NCBI GenBank assembly: GCA_026874595.1
Contig: CM049309.1
Coordinates: 28,215,033 to 28,279,032, forward strand
Length of the DNA: 64,000 bases
Reading direction: 5' to 3'
Source: Sipunculus nudus
Lineage: Eukaryota > Annelida > Sipuncula > Golfingiida > Sipunculidae
The translations under genes and the position numbers were made by a program. Position 1 is the stretch's first letter; each line of letters begins with the position of its first letter. This document shows, in pieces, positions 1 to 14,161 of this stretch. A model generated the notes under the pieces. It did no database searches. It was not told the DNA's origin and worked only from the letters and a program-made list of their open reading frames with translations.

Positions 1-1010
1 TGATTTCGGCGAAAACGACGTTTGTAACAGGTCCTAAATGGCCTAATGAAGCTTCTAAAACGCTTCTTTCGCAATTTAAATCGGCCATTTTTGCAGAAAA
101 CACGATCTTGTATTACGCGAAAACCGAGCTGATTTCGGCGAAAACGACGTTTGTAACAGGTCCTAAATGGCCTAATGAAGCTTCTAAAACGCTTCTTTCG
201 CAATTTAAATCGGCCATTTTTCCAGAAAACACGATCTTGTATTACGCGAAAACCGAGCTGATTTCGACGAAAACGACGTTTGTAACAGGTCCTAAATGGC
301 CTAATGAAGCTTCTAAAACGCTTCTTTCGCAATTTAAATCGGCCATTTTTCCAGAAAACACGATCTTGTATTACGCGAAAACCGAGCTGATTTCGGCGAA
401 AACGACGTTTGTAACAGGTCCTAAATGGCCTAATGAAGCTTCTAAAACGCTTCTTTCGCAATTTAAATCGGCCATTTTTCCAGAAAACACGATCTTGTAT
501 TACGCGAAAACCGAGCTGATTTCGGCGAAAACGACGTTTGTAACAGGTCCTAAATGGCCTAATGAAGCTTCTAAAACGCTTCTTTCGCAATTTAAATCGG
601 CCATTTTTCCAGAAAACACGATCTTGTATTACGCGAAAACCGAGCTGATTTCGGCGAAAACGACGTTTGTAACAGGTCCTAAATGGCCTAATGAAGCTTC
701 TAAAACGCTTCTTTCGCAATTTAAATCGGCCATTTTTCCAGAAAACACGATCTTGTATTACGCGAAAACCGAGCTGATTTCGGCGAAAACGACGTTTGTA
801 ACAGGTCCTAAATGGCCTAATGAAGCTTCTAAAACGCTTTTTTCGCAATTTAAATCGGCCATTTTTGCAGAAAACACGATCTTGTATTACGCGAAAACCG
901 AGCTGATTTCGGCGAAAACGACGTTTGTAACAGGTCCTAAATGGCCTAATGAAGCTTCTAAAACGCTTCTTTCGCAATTTAAATCGGCCATTTTTCCAGA
1001 AAACACGATC

Positions 1011-1139
1011 TTGTATTACGCGAAAACCGAGCTGATTTCGGCGAAAACGACGTTTGTAACACGTCCTAAATTGGGTAATGAAGATCCTAAAGGGCTTCTT
1101 TCGCATCAGACAACGGCCGTTTTTGCAGAAAACACGATC
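1011..1139 (+). repeat. Mosaic (divergent) monomer type A', CACGTCC haplotype
   Basis: Positions 61-118 carry the alternative sequence (TTGGGTAATGAAGATCC, then CATCAGACAACGGCCG), while positions 1-60 and 119-129 match standard A except C for G at position 52. The next monomer carries AAAACAACG instead of AAAACGACG. Confidence 0.95.
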
Positions 1140-2171
1140 TTGTATTACGCGAAAACCGAGCTGATTTCGGCGAAAACAACGTTTGTAACAGGTCCTAAAT
1201 GGCCTAATGAAGCTTCTAAAACGCTTCTTTCGCAATTTAAATCGGCCATTTTTCCAGAAAACACGATCTTGTATTACGCGAAAACCGAGCTGATTTCGGC
1301 GAAAACGACGTTTGTAACAGGTCCTAAATGGCCTAATGAAGCTTCTAAAACGCTTCTTTCGCAATTTAAATCGGCCATTTTTGCAGAAAACACGATCTTG
1401 TATTACGCGAAAACCGAGCTGATTTCGGCGAAAACGACGTTTGTAACAGGTCCTAAATGGCCTAATGAAGCTTCTAAAACGCTTCTTTCGCAATTTAAAT
1501 CGGCCATTTTTGCAGAAAACACGATCTTGTATTACGCGAAAACCGAGCTGATTTCGGCGAAAACGACGTTTGTAACAGGTCCTAAATGGCCTAATGAAGC
1601 TTCTAAAACGCTTCTTTCGCAATTTAAATCGGCCATTTTTGCAGAAAACACGATCTTGTATTACGCGAAAACCGAGCTGATTTCGGCGAAAACGACGTTT
1701 GTAACAGGCCCTAAATGGCCTAATGAAGCTTCTAAAACGCTTCTTTCGCAATTTAAATCGGCCATTTTTCCAGAAAACACGATCTTGTATTACGCGAAAA
1801 CCGAGCTGATTTCGGCGAAAACGACGTTTGTAACAGGTCCTAAATGGCCTAATGAAGCTTCTAAAACGCTTCTTTCGCAATTTAAATCGGCCATTTTTCC
1901 AGAAAACACGATCTTGTATTACGCGAAAACCGAGCTGATTTCGGCGAAAACGACGTTTGTAACAGGTCCTAAATGGCCTAATGAAGCTTCTAAAACGCTT
2001 CTTTCGCAATTTAAATCGGCCATTTTTCCAGAAAACACGATCTTGTATTACGCGAAAACCGAGCTGATTTCGGCGAAAACGACGTTTGTAACAGGTCCTA
2101 AATGGCCTAATGAAGCTTCTAAAACGCTTCTTTCGCAATTTAAATCGGCCATTTTTCCAGAAAACACGATC

Positions 2172-2300
2172 TTGTATTACGCGAAAACCGAGCTGATTTC
2201 GGCGAAAACGACGTTTGTAACAGGTCCTAAATTGGGTAATGAAGATCCTAAAGGGCTTCTTTCGCATCAGACAACGGCCGTTTTTGCAGAAAACACGATC
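2172..2300 (+). repeat. Mosaic monomer A', CAGGTCC haplotype
   Basis: Alternative segment as in the copy at 1011, but position 52 is the standard G, and the following monomer has the standard AAAACGACG. It lies exactly nine monomers (1161 bp) after the first copy. Confidence 0.95.
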
Positions 2301-4751
2301 TTGTATTACGCGAAAACCGAGCTGATTTCGGCGAAAACGACGTTTGTAACAGGTCCTAAATGGCCTAATGAAGCTTCTAAAACGCTTCTTTCGCAATTTA
2401 AATCGGCCATTTTTCCAGAAAACACGATCTTGTATTACGCGAAAACCGAGCTGATTTCGGCGAAAACGACGTTTGTAACAGGTCCTAAATGGCCTAATGA
2501 AGCTTCTAAAACGCTTCTTTCGCAATTTAAATCGGCCATTTTTGCAGAAAACACGATCTTGTATTACGCGAAAACCGAGCTGATTTCGGCGAAAACGACG
2601 TTTGTAACAGGTCCTAAATGGCCTAATGAAGCTTCTAAAACGCTTTTTTCGCAATTTAAATCGGCCATTTTTGCAGAAAACACGATCTTGTATTACGCGA
2701 AAACCGAGCTGATTTCGGCGAAAACGACGTTTGTAACAGGTCCTAAATGGCCTAATGAAGCTTCTAAAACGCTTCTTTCGCAATTTAAATCGGCCATTTT
2801 TGCAGAAAACACGATCTTGTATTACGCGAAAACCGAGCTGATTTCGGCGAAAACGACGTTTGTAACAGGTCCTTAATGGCCTAATGAAGCTTCTAAAACG
2901 CTTCTTTCGCAATTTAAATCGGCCATTTTTGCAGAAAACACGATCTTGTATTACGCGAAAACCGAGCTGATTTCGGCGAAAACGACGTTTGTAACAGGTC
3001 CTAAATGGCCTAATGAAGCTTCTAAAACGCTTCTTTCGCAATTTAAATCGGCCATTTTTGCAGAAAACACGATCTTGTATTACGCGAAAACCGAGCTGAT
3101 TTCGGCGAAAACGACGTTTGTAACAGGTCCTAAATGGCCTAATGAAGCTTCTAAAACGCTTCTTTCGCAATTTAAATCGGCCATTTTTGCAGAAAACACG
3201 ATCTTGTATTACGCGAAAACCGAGCTGATTTCGGCGAAAACGACGTTTGTAACAGGTCCTAAATGGCCTAATGAAGCTTCTAAAACGCTTCTTTCGCAAT
3301 TTAAATCGGCCATTTTTCCAGAAAACACGATCTTGTATTACGCGAAAACCGAGCTGATTTCGGCGAAAACGACGTTTGTAACAGGTCCTAAATGGCCTAA
3401 TGAAGCTTCTAAAACGCTTCTTTCGCAATTTAAATCGGCCATTTTTCCAGAAAACACGATCTTGTATTACGCGAAAACCGAGCTGATTTCGGCGAAAACG
3501 ACGTTTGTAACAGGTCCTAAATGGCCTAATGAAGCTTCTAAAACGCTTCTTTCGCAATTTAAATCGGCCATTTTTGCAGAAAACACGATCTTGTATTACG
3601 CGAAAACCGAGCTGATTTCGGCGAAAACGACGTTTGTAACAGGTCCTAAATGGCCTAATGAAGCTTCTAAAACGCATTTTTCGCAATTTAAATCGGCCAT
3701 TTTTGCAGAAAACACGATCTTGTATTACGCGAAAACCGAGCTGATTTCGGCGAAAACGACGTTTGTAACAGGTCCTAAATGGCCTAATGAAGCTTCTAAA
3801 ACGCTTCTTTCGCAATTTAAATCGGCCATTTTTGCAGAAAACACGATCTTGTATTACGCGAAAACCGAGCTGATTTCGGCGAAAACGACGTTTGTAACAG
3901 GTCCTAAATGGCCTAATGAAGCTTCTAAAACGCATTTTTCGCAATTTAAATCGGCCATTTTTGCAGAAAACACGATCTTGTATTACGCGAAAACCGAGCT
4001 GATTTCGGCGAAAACGACGTTTGTAACAGGTCCTAAATGGCCTAATGAAGCTTCTAAAACGCTTCTTTCGCAATTTAAATCGGCCATTTTTGCAGAAAAC
4101 ACGATCTTGTATTACGCGAAAACCGAGCTGATTTCGGCGAAAACGACGTTTGTAACAGGTCCTAAATGGCCTAATGAAGCTTCTAAAACGCTTCTTTCGC
4201 AATTTAAATCGGCCATTTTTGCAGAAAACACGATCTTGTATTACGCGAAAACCGAGCTGATTTCGGCGAAAACGACGTTTGTAACAGGTCCTTAATGGCC
4301 TAATGAAGCTTCTAAAACGCTTCTTTCGCAATTTAAATCGGCCATTTTTGCAGAAAACACGATCTTGTATTACGCGAAAACCGAGCTGATTTCGGCGAAA
4401 ACGACGTTTGTAACAGGTCCTAAATGGCCTAATGAAGCTTCTAAAACGCTTCTTTCGCAATTTAAATCGGCCATTTTTCCAGAAAACACGATCTTGTATT
4501 ACGCGAAAACCGAGCTGATTTCGGCGAAAACGACGTTTGTAACAGGTCCTAAATGGCCTAATGAAGCTTCTAAAACGCTTCTTTCGCAATTTAAATCGGC
4601 CATTTTTGCAGAAAACACGATCTTGTATTACGCGAAAACCGAGCTGATTTCGGCGAAAACGACGTTTGTAACAGGTCCTAAATGGCCTAATGAAGCTTCT
4701 AAAACGCTTCTTTCGCAATTTAAATCGGCCATTTTTGCAGAAAACACGATC

Positions 4752-4880
4752 TTGTATTACGCGAAAACCGAGCTGATTTCGGCGAAAACGACGTTTGTAA
4801 CACGTCCTAAATTGGGTAATGAAGATCCTAAAGGGCTTCTTTCGCATCAGACAACGGCCGTTTTTGCAGAAAACACGATC
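4752..4880 (+). repeat. Mosaic monomer A', CACGTCC haplotype
   Basis: Twenty monomers after the previous copy. The next monomer has AAAACAACG and also a one-base loss (CGCGAAACCGAG), the first indel of the window. Confidence 0.95.
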
Positions 4881-6555
4881 TTGTATTACGCGAAACCGAG
4901 CTGATTTCGGCGAAAACAACGTTTGTAACAGGTCCTAAATGGCCTAATGAAGCTTCTAAAACGCTTCTTTCGCAATTTAAATCGGCCATTTTTCCAGAAA
5001 ACACGATCTTGTATTACGCGAAACCGAGCTGATTTCGGCGAAAACGACGTTTGTAACAGGTCCTAAATGGCCTAATGAAGCTTCTAAAACGCTTCTTTCG
5101 CAATTTAAATCGGCCATTTTTCCAGAAAACACGATCTTGTATTACGCGAAAACCGAGCTGATTTCGGCGAAAACGACGTTTGTAACAGGTCCTAAATGGC
5201 CTAATGAAGCTTCTAAAACGCTTCTTTCGCAATTTAAATCGGCCCATTTTTCCAGAAAACACGATCTTGTATTACGCGAAAAACCGAGCTGATTTCGGCG
5301 AAAACGACGTTTGTAACAGGTCCTAAATGGCCTAATGAAGCTTCTAAAACGCTTCTTTCGCAATTTAAATCGGCCATTTTTCCAGAAAACACGATCTTGT
5401 ATTACGCGAAAACCGAGCTGATTTCGGCGAAAACGACGTTTGTAACAGGTCCTAAATGGCCTAATGAAGCTTCTAAAACGCTTCTTTCGCATTTAAATCG
5501 GCCATTTTTGCAGAAAACACGATCTTGTATTACGCGAAAACCGAGCTGATTTCGGCGAAAACGACGTTTGTAACAGGTCCTAAATGGCCTAATGAAGCTT
5601 CTAAAACGCTTCTTTCGCAATTTAAATCGGCCATTTTTGCAGAAAACACGATCTTGTATTACGCGAAAACCGAGCTGATTTCGGCGAAAACGACGTTTGT
5701 AACAGGTCCTAAATGGCCTAATGAAGCTTCTAAAACGCTTCTTTCGCAATTTAAATCGGCCATTTTTGCAGAAAACACGATCTTGTATTACGCGAAAACC
5801 GAGCTGATTTCGGCGAAAACGACGTTTGTAACAGGTCCTAAATGGCCTAATGAAGCTTCTAAAACGCTTCTTTCGCAATTTAAATCGGCCATTTTTGCAG
5901 AAAACACGATCTTGTATTACGCGAAAACCGAGCTGATTTCGGCGAAAACGACGTTTGTAACAGGTCCTAAATGGCCTAATGAAGCTTCTAAAACGCTTCT
6001 TTCGCAATTTAAATCGGCCATTTTGCAGAAAACACGATCTTGTATTACGCGAAAACCGAGCTGATTTCGGCGAAAACGACGTTTGTAACAGGTCCTAAAT
6101 GGCCTAATGAAGCTTCTAAAACGCTTCTTTCGCAATTTAAATCGGCCATTTTTCCAGAAAACACGATCTTGTATTACGCGAAAACCGAGCTGATTTCGGC
6201 GAAAACGACGTTTGTAACAGGTCCTAAATGGCCTAATGAAGCTTCTAAACGCTTCTTTCGCAATTTAAATCGGCCATTTTTCCAGAAAAACACGATCTTG
6301 TATTACGCGAAAACCGAGCTGATTTCGGCGAAAACGACGTTTGTAACAGGTCCTAAATGGCCTAATGAAGCTTCTAAAACGCTTCTTTCGCAATTTAAAT
6401 CGGCCATTTTTCCAGAAAACACGATCTTGTATTACGCGAAAACCGAGCTGATTTCGGCGAAAACGACGTTTGTAACAGGTCCTAAATGGCCTAATGAAGC
6501 TTCTAAAACGCTTCTTTCGCAATTTAAATCGGCCATTTTTCCAGAAAACACGATC

Positions 6556-6684
6556 TTGTATTACGCGAAAACCGAGCTGATTTCGGCGAAAACGACGTTT
6601 GTAACAGGTCCTAAATTGGGTAATGAAGATCCTAAAGGGCTTCTTTCGCATCAGACAACGGCCGTTTTTGCAGAAAACACGATC
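6556..6684 (+). repeat. Mosaic monomer A', CAGGTCC haplotype
   Basis: Fourteen monomers after the previous copy once eight small indels are allowed for. The following monomer has the standard AAAACGACG. Confidence 0.95.
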
Positions 6685-8491
6685 TTGTATTACGCGAAAA
6701 CCGAGCTGATTTCGGCGAAAACGACGTTTGTAACAGGTCCTAAATGGCCTAATGAAGCTTCTAAAACGCTTCTTTCGCAATTTAAATCGGCCATTTTTCC
6801 AGAAAACACGATCTTGTATTACGCGAAAACCGAGCTGATTTCGGCGAAAACGACGTTTGTAACAGGTCCTAAATGGCCTAATGAAGCTTCTAAAACGCTT
6901 CTTTCGCAATTTAAATCGGCCATTTTTCCAGAAAACACGATCTTGTATTACGCGAAAACCGAGCTGATTTCGGCGAAAACGACGTTTGTAACAGGTCCTA
7001 AATGGCCTAATGAAGCTTCTAAAACGCTTCTTTCGCAATTTAAATCGGCCATTTTTCCAGAAAACACGATCTTGTATTACGCGAAAACCGAGCTGATTTC
7101 GGCGAAAACGACGTTTGTAACAGGTCCTAAATGGCCTAATGAAGCTTCTAAAACGCTTCTTTCGCAATTTAAATCGGCCCATTTTTGCAGAAAACACGAT
7201 CTTGTATTACGCGAAAACCGAGCTGATTTCGGCGAAAACGACGTTTGTAACAGGTCCTAAATGGCCTAATGAAGCTTCTAAAACGCATTTTTCGCAATTT
7301 AAATCGGCCATTTTTGCAGAAAACACGATCTTGTATTACGCGAAAACCGAGCTGATTTCGGCGAAAACGACGTTTGTAACAGGTCCTAAATGGCCTAATG
7401 AAGCTTTCTAAAACGCTTCTTTCGCAATTTAAATCGGCCATTTTTTGCAGAAAACACGATCTTGTATTACGCGAAAACCGAGCTGATTTCGGCGAAAACG
7501 ACGTTTGTAACAGGGTCCTAAATGGCCTAATGAAGCTTCTAAAACGCTTCTTTCGCAATTTAAATCGGCCATTTTTGCAGAAAACACGATCTTGTATTAC
7601 GCGAAACCGAGCTGATTTCGGCGAAAACGACGTTTGTAACAGGTCCTTAATGGCCTAATGAAGCTTCTAAAACGCTTCTTTCGCAATTTAAATCGGCCAT
7701 TTTTGCAGAAAACACGATCTTGTATTACGCGAAAACCGAGCTGATTTCGGCGAAAACGACGTTTGTAACAGGTCCTAAATGGCCTAATGAAGCTTCTGAA
7801 ACGCTTCTTTCGCAATTTAAATCGGCCATTTTTGCAGAAAACACGATCTTGTATTACGCGAAAACCGAGCTGATTTCGGCGAAAACGACGTTTGTAACAG
7901 GTCCTAAATGGCCTAATGAAGCTTCTAAAACGCTTCTTTCGCAATTTAAATCGGCCATTTTTGCAGAAAACACGATCTTGTATTACGCGAAAACCGAGCT
8001 GATTTCGGCGAAACGACGTTTGTAACAGGTCCTAAATGGCCTAATGAAGCTTCTAAAACGCTTCTTTCGCAATTTAAATCGGCCATTTTTCCAGAAAACA
8101 CGATCTTGTATTACGCGAAAACCGAGCTGATTTCGGCGAAAACGACGTTTGTAACAGGTCCTAAATGGCCTAATGAAGCTTCTAAAACGCTTCTTTCGCA
8201 ATTTAAATCGGCCATTTTTCCAGAAAACACGATCTTGTATTACGCGAAAACCGAGCTGATTTCGGCGAAAACGACGTTTGTAACAGGTCCTAAATGGCCT
8301 AATGAAGCTTCTAAAACGCTTCTTTCGCAATTAAATCGGCCATTTTTCCAGAAAACACGATCTTGTATTACGCGAAAACCGAGCTGATTTCGGCGAAAAC
8401 GACGTTTGTAACAGGTCCTAAATGGCCTAATGAAGCTTCTAAAACGCTTCTTTCGCAATTTAAATCGGCCATTTTTGCAGAAAACACGATC

Positions 8492-8620
8492 TTGTATTAC
8501 GCGAAAACCGAGCTGATTTCGGCGAAAACGACGTTTGTAACACGTCCTAAATTGGGTAATGAAGATCCTAAAGGGCTTCTTTCGCATCAGACAACGGCCG
8601 TTTTTGCAGAAAACACGATC
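8492..8620 (+). repeat. Mosaic monomer A', CACGTCC haplotype
   Basis: Fifteen monomers after the previous copy. The next monomer has AAAACAACG and a two-base loss (CGCGAAACGAGC). Confidence 0.95.
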
Positions 8621-10037
8621 TTGTATTACGCGAAACGAGCTGATTTCGGCGAAAACAACGTTTGTAACAGGTCCTAAATGGCCTAATGAAGCTTCTAAAA
8701 CGCTTCTTTCGCAATTTAAATCGGCCATTTTTCCAGAAAACACGATCTTGTATTACGCGAAAACCGAGCTGATTTCGGCGAAAACGACGTTTGTAACAGG
8801 TCCTAAATGGCCTAATGAAGCTTCTAAAACGCTTCTTTCGCAATTTAAATCGGCCATTTTTGCAGAAAACACGATCTTGTATTACGCGAAAACCGAGCTG
8901 ATTTCGGCGAAAACGACGTTTGTAACAGGTCCTAAATGGCCTAATGAAGCTTCTAAAACGCTTCTTTCGCAATTTAAATCGGCCATTTTTGCAGAAAACA
9001 CGATCTTGTATTACGCGAAAACCGAGCTGATTTCGGCGAAAACGACGTTTGTAACAGGTCCTAAATGGCCTAATGAAGCTTCTAAAACGCTTCTTTCGCA
9101 ATTTAAATCGGCCATTTTTGCAGAAAACACGATCTTGTATTACGCGAAAACCGAGCTGATTTCGGCGAAAACGACGTTTGTAACAGGTCCTAAATGGCCT
9201 AATGAAGCTTCTAAAAACGCTTCTTTCGCAATTTAAATCGGCCATTTTTCCAGAAAACACGATCTTGTATTACGCGAAAACCGAGCTGATTTCGGCGAAA
9301 ACGACGTTTGTAACAGGTCCTAAATGGCCTAATGAAGCTTCTAAAACGCTTCTTTCGCAATTTAAATCGGCCATTTTTCCAGAAAACACGATCTTGTATT
9401 ACGCGAAAACCGAGCTGATTTCGGCGAAAACGACGTTTGTAACAGGTCCTAAATGGCCTAATGAAGCTTCTAAAACGCTTCTTTCGCAATTTAAATCGGC
9501 CATTTTTCCAGAAAACACGATCTTGTATTACGCGAAAACCGAGCTGATTTCGGCGAAAACGACGTTTGTAACAGGTCCTAAATGGCCTAATGAAGCTTCT
9601 AAAACGCTTCTTTCGCAATTTAAATCGGCCATTTTTCAAGAAAACACGATCTTGTATTACGCGAAAACCGAGCTGATTTCGGCGAAAACGACGTTTGTAA
9701 CAGGTCCTAAATGGCCTAATGAAGCTTCTAAAACGCTTCTTTCGCAATTTAAATCGGCCATTTTTCAGAAAACACGATCTTGTATTACGCGAAAACCGAG
9801 CTGATTTCGGCGAAAACGACGTTTGTAACAGGTCCTAAATGGCCTAATGAAGCTTCTAAAACGCTTTTTTCGCAATTTAAATCGGCCATTTTTGCAGAAA
9901 ACACGATCTTGTATTACGCGAAAACCGAGCTGATTTCGGCGAAAACGACGTTTGTAACAGGTCCTAAATGGCCTAATGAAGCTTCTAAAACGCTTCTTTC
10001 GCAATTTAAATCGGCCATTTTTCCAGAAAACACGATC

Positions 10038-10166
10038 TTGTATTACGCGAAAACCGAGCTGATTTCGGCGAAAACGACGTTTGTAACACGTCCTAAATTG
10101 GGTAATGAAGATCCTAAAGGGCTTCTTTCGCATCAGACAACGGCCGTTTTTGCAGAAAACACGATC
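10038..10166 (+). repeat. Mosaic monomer A', CACGTCC haplotype
   Basis: Twelve monomers after the previous copy. The next monomer has AAAACAACG followed by a private GTTGGTAAC change. Confidence 0.95.
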
Positions 10167-12094
10167 TTGTATTACGCGAAAACCGAGCTGATTTCGGCGA
10201 AAACAACGTTGGTAACAGGTCCTAAATGGCCTAATGAAGCTTCTAAAACGCTTCTTTCGCAATTTAAATCGGCCATTTTTCAGAAAACACGATCTTGTAT
10301 TACGCGAAAACCGAGCTGATTTCGGCGAAAACGACGTTTGTAACAGGTCCTAAATGGCCTAATGAAGCTTCTAAAACGCTTCTTTCGCAATTTAAATCGG
10401 CCATTTTTGCAGAAAACACGATCTTGTATTACGCGAAAACCGAGCTGATTTCGGCGAAAACGACGTTTGTAACAGGTCCTAAATGGCCTAATGAAGCTTC
10501 TAAAACGCTTCTTTCGCAATTTTAATCGGCCATTTTTGCAGAAAACACGATCTTGTATTACGCGAAAACCGAGCTGATTTCGGCGAAAACGACGTTTGTA
10601 ACAGGTCCTAAATGGCCTAATGAAGCTTCTAAAACGCTTCTTTTCGCAATTTAAATCGGCCATTTTTGCAGAAAACACGATCTTGTATTACGCGAAAACC
10701 GAGCTGATTTCGGCGAAAACGACGTTGTAACAGGTCCTAAATGGCCTAATGAAGCTTCTAAACGCTTCTTTCGCAATTTAAATCGGCCATTTTGCAGAAA
10801 ACACGATCTTGTATTACGCGAAAACCGAGCTGATTTCGGCGAAACGACGTTTGTAACAGGTCCTAAATGGCCTAATGAAGCTTCTAAACGCTTCTTTCGC
10901 AATTTAAATCGGCCATTTTTCCAGAAAACACGATCTTGTATTACGCGAAAACCGAGCTGATTTCGGCGAAAACGACGTTTGTAACAGGTCCTAAATGGCC
11001 TAATGAAGCTTCTAAAACGCTTCTTTCGCAATTTAAATCGGCCATTTTTCCAGAAAACACGATCTTGTATTACCGCGAAAACCGAGCTGATTTCGGCGAA
11101 AACGACGTTTGTAACAGGTCCTAAATGGCCTAATGAAGCTTCTAAAACGCTTCTTTCGCAATTTAAATCGGCCATTTTTCCAGAAAACACGATCTTGTAT
11201 TACGCGAAAACCGAGCTGATTTCGGCGAAAACGACGTTTGTAACAGGTCCTAAATGGCCTAATGAAGCTTCTAAAACGCTTCTTTCGCAATTTAAATCGG
11301 CCATTTTTCCAGAAAACACGATCTTGTATTACGCGAAAACGAGCTGATTTCGGCGAAAACGACGTTTGTAACAGGTCCTAAATGGCCTAATGAAGCTTCT
11401 AAAACGCTTCTTTCGCAATTTAAATCGGCCATTTTTCCAGAAAACACGATCTTGTATTACGCGAAAACCGAGCTGATTTCGGCGAAAACGACGTTTGTAA
11501 CAGGTCCTAAATGGCCTAATGAAGCTTCTAAAACGCATTTTTCGCAATTTAAATCGGCCATTTTTGCAGAAAACACGATCTTGTATACGCGAAAACCGAG
11601 CTGATTTCGGCGAAAACGACGTTTGTAACAGGTCCTAAATGGCCTAATGAAGCTTCTAAAACGCTTCTTTCGCAATTTAAATCGGCCATTTTTGCAGAAA
11701 ACACGATCTTGTATTACGCGAAAACCGAGCTGATTTCGGCGAAAACGACGTTTGTAACAGGTCCTAAATGGCCTAATGAAGCTTCTAAAACGCTTCTTTC
11801 GCAATTTAAATCGGCCATTTTTCCAGAAAACACGATCTTGTATTACGCGAAAACCGAGCTGATTTCGGCGAAAACGACGTTTGTAACAGGTCCTAAATGG
11901 CCTAATGAAGCTTCTAAAACGCTTCTTTCGCATTTAAATCGGCCATTTTTGCAGAAAACACGATCTTGTATTACGCGAAAACCGAGCTGATTTCGGCGAA
12001 AACGACGTTTGTAACAGGTCCTAAATGGCCTAATGAAGCTTCTAAAACGCTTCTTTCGCAATTTAAATCGGCCATTTTTGCAGAAAACACGATC

Positions 12095-12224
12095 TTGTAT
12101 TACGCGAAAACCGAGCTGATTTCGGCGAAAACGACGTTTTGTAACACGTCCTAAATTGGGTAATGAAGCTTCTAAAACGCTTCTTTCGCAATTTAAATCG
12201 GCCATTTTTCCAGAAAACACGATC
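12095..12224 (+). repeat. Chimeric monomer: A' start, standard A remainder
   Basis: This unit reads ACACGTCCTAAATTGGG as in the A' type, then switches at TAATGAAG to the standard GCTTCTAAAACGC and stays standard to its end. It stands immediately before a full A' monomer (12225-12353). A switch inside a shared stretch is what an exchange or conversion between the two monomer types would leave. One extra T near 12140 makes it 130 bp. It lies in the indel-rich stretch, so an assembly chimera remains possible. Confidence 0.85.
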
Positions 12225-12353
12225 TTGTATTACGCGAAAACCGAGCTGATTTCGGCGAAAACGACGTTTGTAACACGTCCTAAATTGGGTAATGAAGATC
12301 CTAAAGGGCTTCTTTCGCATCAGACAACGGCCGTTTTTGCAGAAAACACGATC
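12225..12353 (+). repeat. Mosaic monomer A', CACGTCC haplotype
   Basis: Complete alternative segment. The following monomer carries AAAACAACG. It directly follows the chimeric unit. Confidence 0.95.
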
Positions 12354-14032
12354 TTGTATTACGCGAAAACCGAGCTGATTTCGGCGAAAACAACGTTTGT
12401 AACAGGTCCTAAATGGCCTAATGAAGCTTCTAAAACGCTTCTTTCGCAATTTAAATCGGCCATTTTTGCAGAAAACACGATCTTGTATTACGCGAAAACC
12501 GAGCTGATTTCGGCGAAAACGACGTTTGTAACAGGTCCTAAATGGCCTAATGAAGCTTCTAAAACGCTTCTTTCGCAATTTAAATCGGCCATTTTTGCAG
12601 AAAACACGATCTTGTATTACGCGAAAACCGAGCTGATTTCGGCGAAAACGACGTTTTGTAACAGGTCCTAAATGGCCTAATGAAGCTTCTAAAACGCTTC
12701 TTTCGCAATTTAAATCGGCCATTTTTGCAGAAAACACGATCTTGTATTACGCGAAAACCGAGCTGATTTCGGCGAAAACGACGTTTGTAACAGGTCCTAA
12801 ATGGCCTAATGAAGCTTCTAAAACGCTTCTTTCGCAATTTAAATCGGCCATTTTTGCAGAAAACACGATCTTGTATTACGCGAAAACCGAGCTGATTTCG
12901 GCGAAAACGACGTTTGTAACAGGTCCTAAATGGCCTAATGAAGCTTCTAAAACGCTTCTTTCGCAATTTAAATCGGCCATTTTTGCAGAAAACACGATCT
13001 TGTATTACGCGAAAACCGAGCTGATTTCGGCGAAAACGACGTTTGTAACAGGTCCTAAATGGCCTAATGAAGCTTCTAAAACGCTTCTTTCGCAATTTAA
13101 ATCGGCCATTTTTGCAGAAAACACGATCTTGTATTACGCGAAAACCGAGCTGATTTCGGCGAAAACGACGTTTGTAACAGGTCCTAAATGGCCTAATGAA
13201 GCTTCTAAAACGCTTCTTTCGCAATTTAAATCGGCCATTTTTGCAGAAAACACGATCTTGTATTACGCGAAAACCGAGCTGATTTCGGCGAAAACGACGT
13301 TTGTAACAGGTCCTAAATGGCCTAATGAAGCTTCTAAAACGCTTCTTTCGCAATTTAAATCGGCCATTTTTCCAGAAAACACGATCTTGTATTACGCGAA
13401 AACCGAGCTGATTTCGGCGAAAACGACGTTTGTAACAGGTCCTAAATGGCCTAATGAAGCTTCTAAAACGCTTCTTTCGCAATTTAAATCGGCCATTTTT
13501 GCAGAAAACACGATCTTGTATTACGCGAAAACCGAGCTGATTTCGGCGAAAACGACGTTTGTAACAGGTCCTAAATGGCCTAATGAAGCTTCTAAAACGC
13601 TTCTTTCGCAATTTAAATCGGCCATTTTTGCAGAAAACACGATCTTGTATTACGCGAAAGCCGAGCTGATTTCGGCGAAAACGACGTTTGTAACAGGTCC
13701 TAAATGGCCTAATGAAGCTTCTTAAACGCTTCTTTCGCAATTTAAATCGGCCATTTTTCCAGAGAAACACGATCTTGTACTACGCGAAAACCGAGCTGAT
13801 TTCGGCGAAAACGACGTTTGTAACAGGTCCTAAATGGCCTAATGAAGCTTCTAAAACGCTTCTTTCGCAATTTAAATCGGCCATTTTTGCAGAAAACACG
13901 ATCTTGTATTACGCGAAAACCGAGCTGATTTCGGCGAAAACGACGTTTGTAACAGGTCCTAAATGGCCTAATGAAGCTTCTAAAACGCTTCTTTCGCAAT
14001 TTAAATCGGCCATTTTTGCAGAAAACACGATC

Positions 14033-14161
14033 TTGTATTACGCGAAAACCGAGCTGATTTCGGCGAAAACGACGTTTGTAACAGGTCCTAAATTGGGTAA
14101 TGAAGATCCTAAAGGGCTTCTTTCGCATCAGACAACGGCCGTTTTTGCAGAAAACACGATC
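14033..14161 (+). repeat. Mosaic monomer A', CAGGTCC haplotype
   Basis: Complete alternative segment with the standard G at position 52, followed by a monomer with the standard AAAACGACG. Confidence 0.95.

Noticed and set aside
108-2876. A 922-codon forward open frame as a repeat protein
   Set aside because: Its start is TTG, the consensus frame contains no ATG, it ends at a point-mutated AAA codon, and the same repeat continues in frame directly afterwards.
6040-7260. Frameshifts in the left array as evidence of pseudogene decay
   Set aside because: There is no intact gene for it to derive from, and the indels are mostly homopolymer length changes clustered near the contig end, which fits consensus error better.
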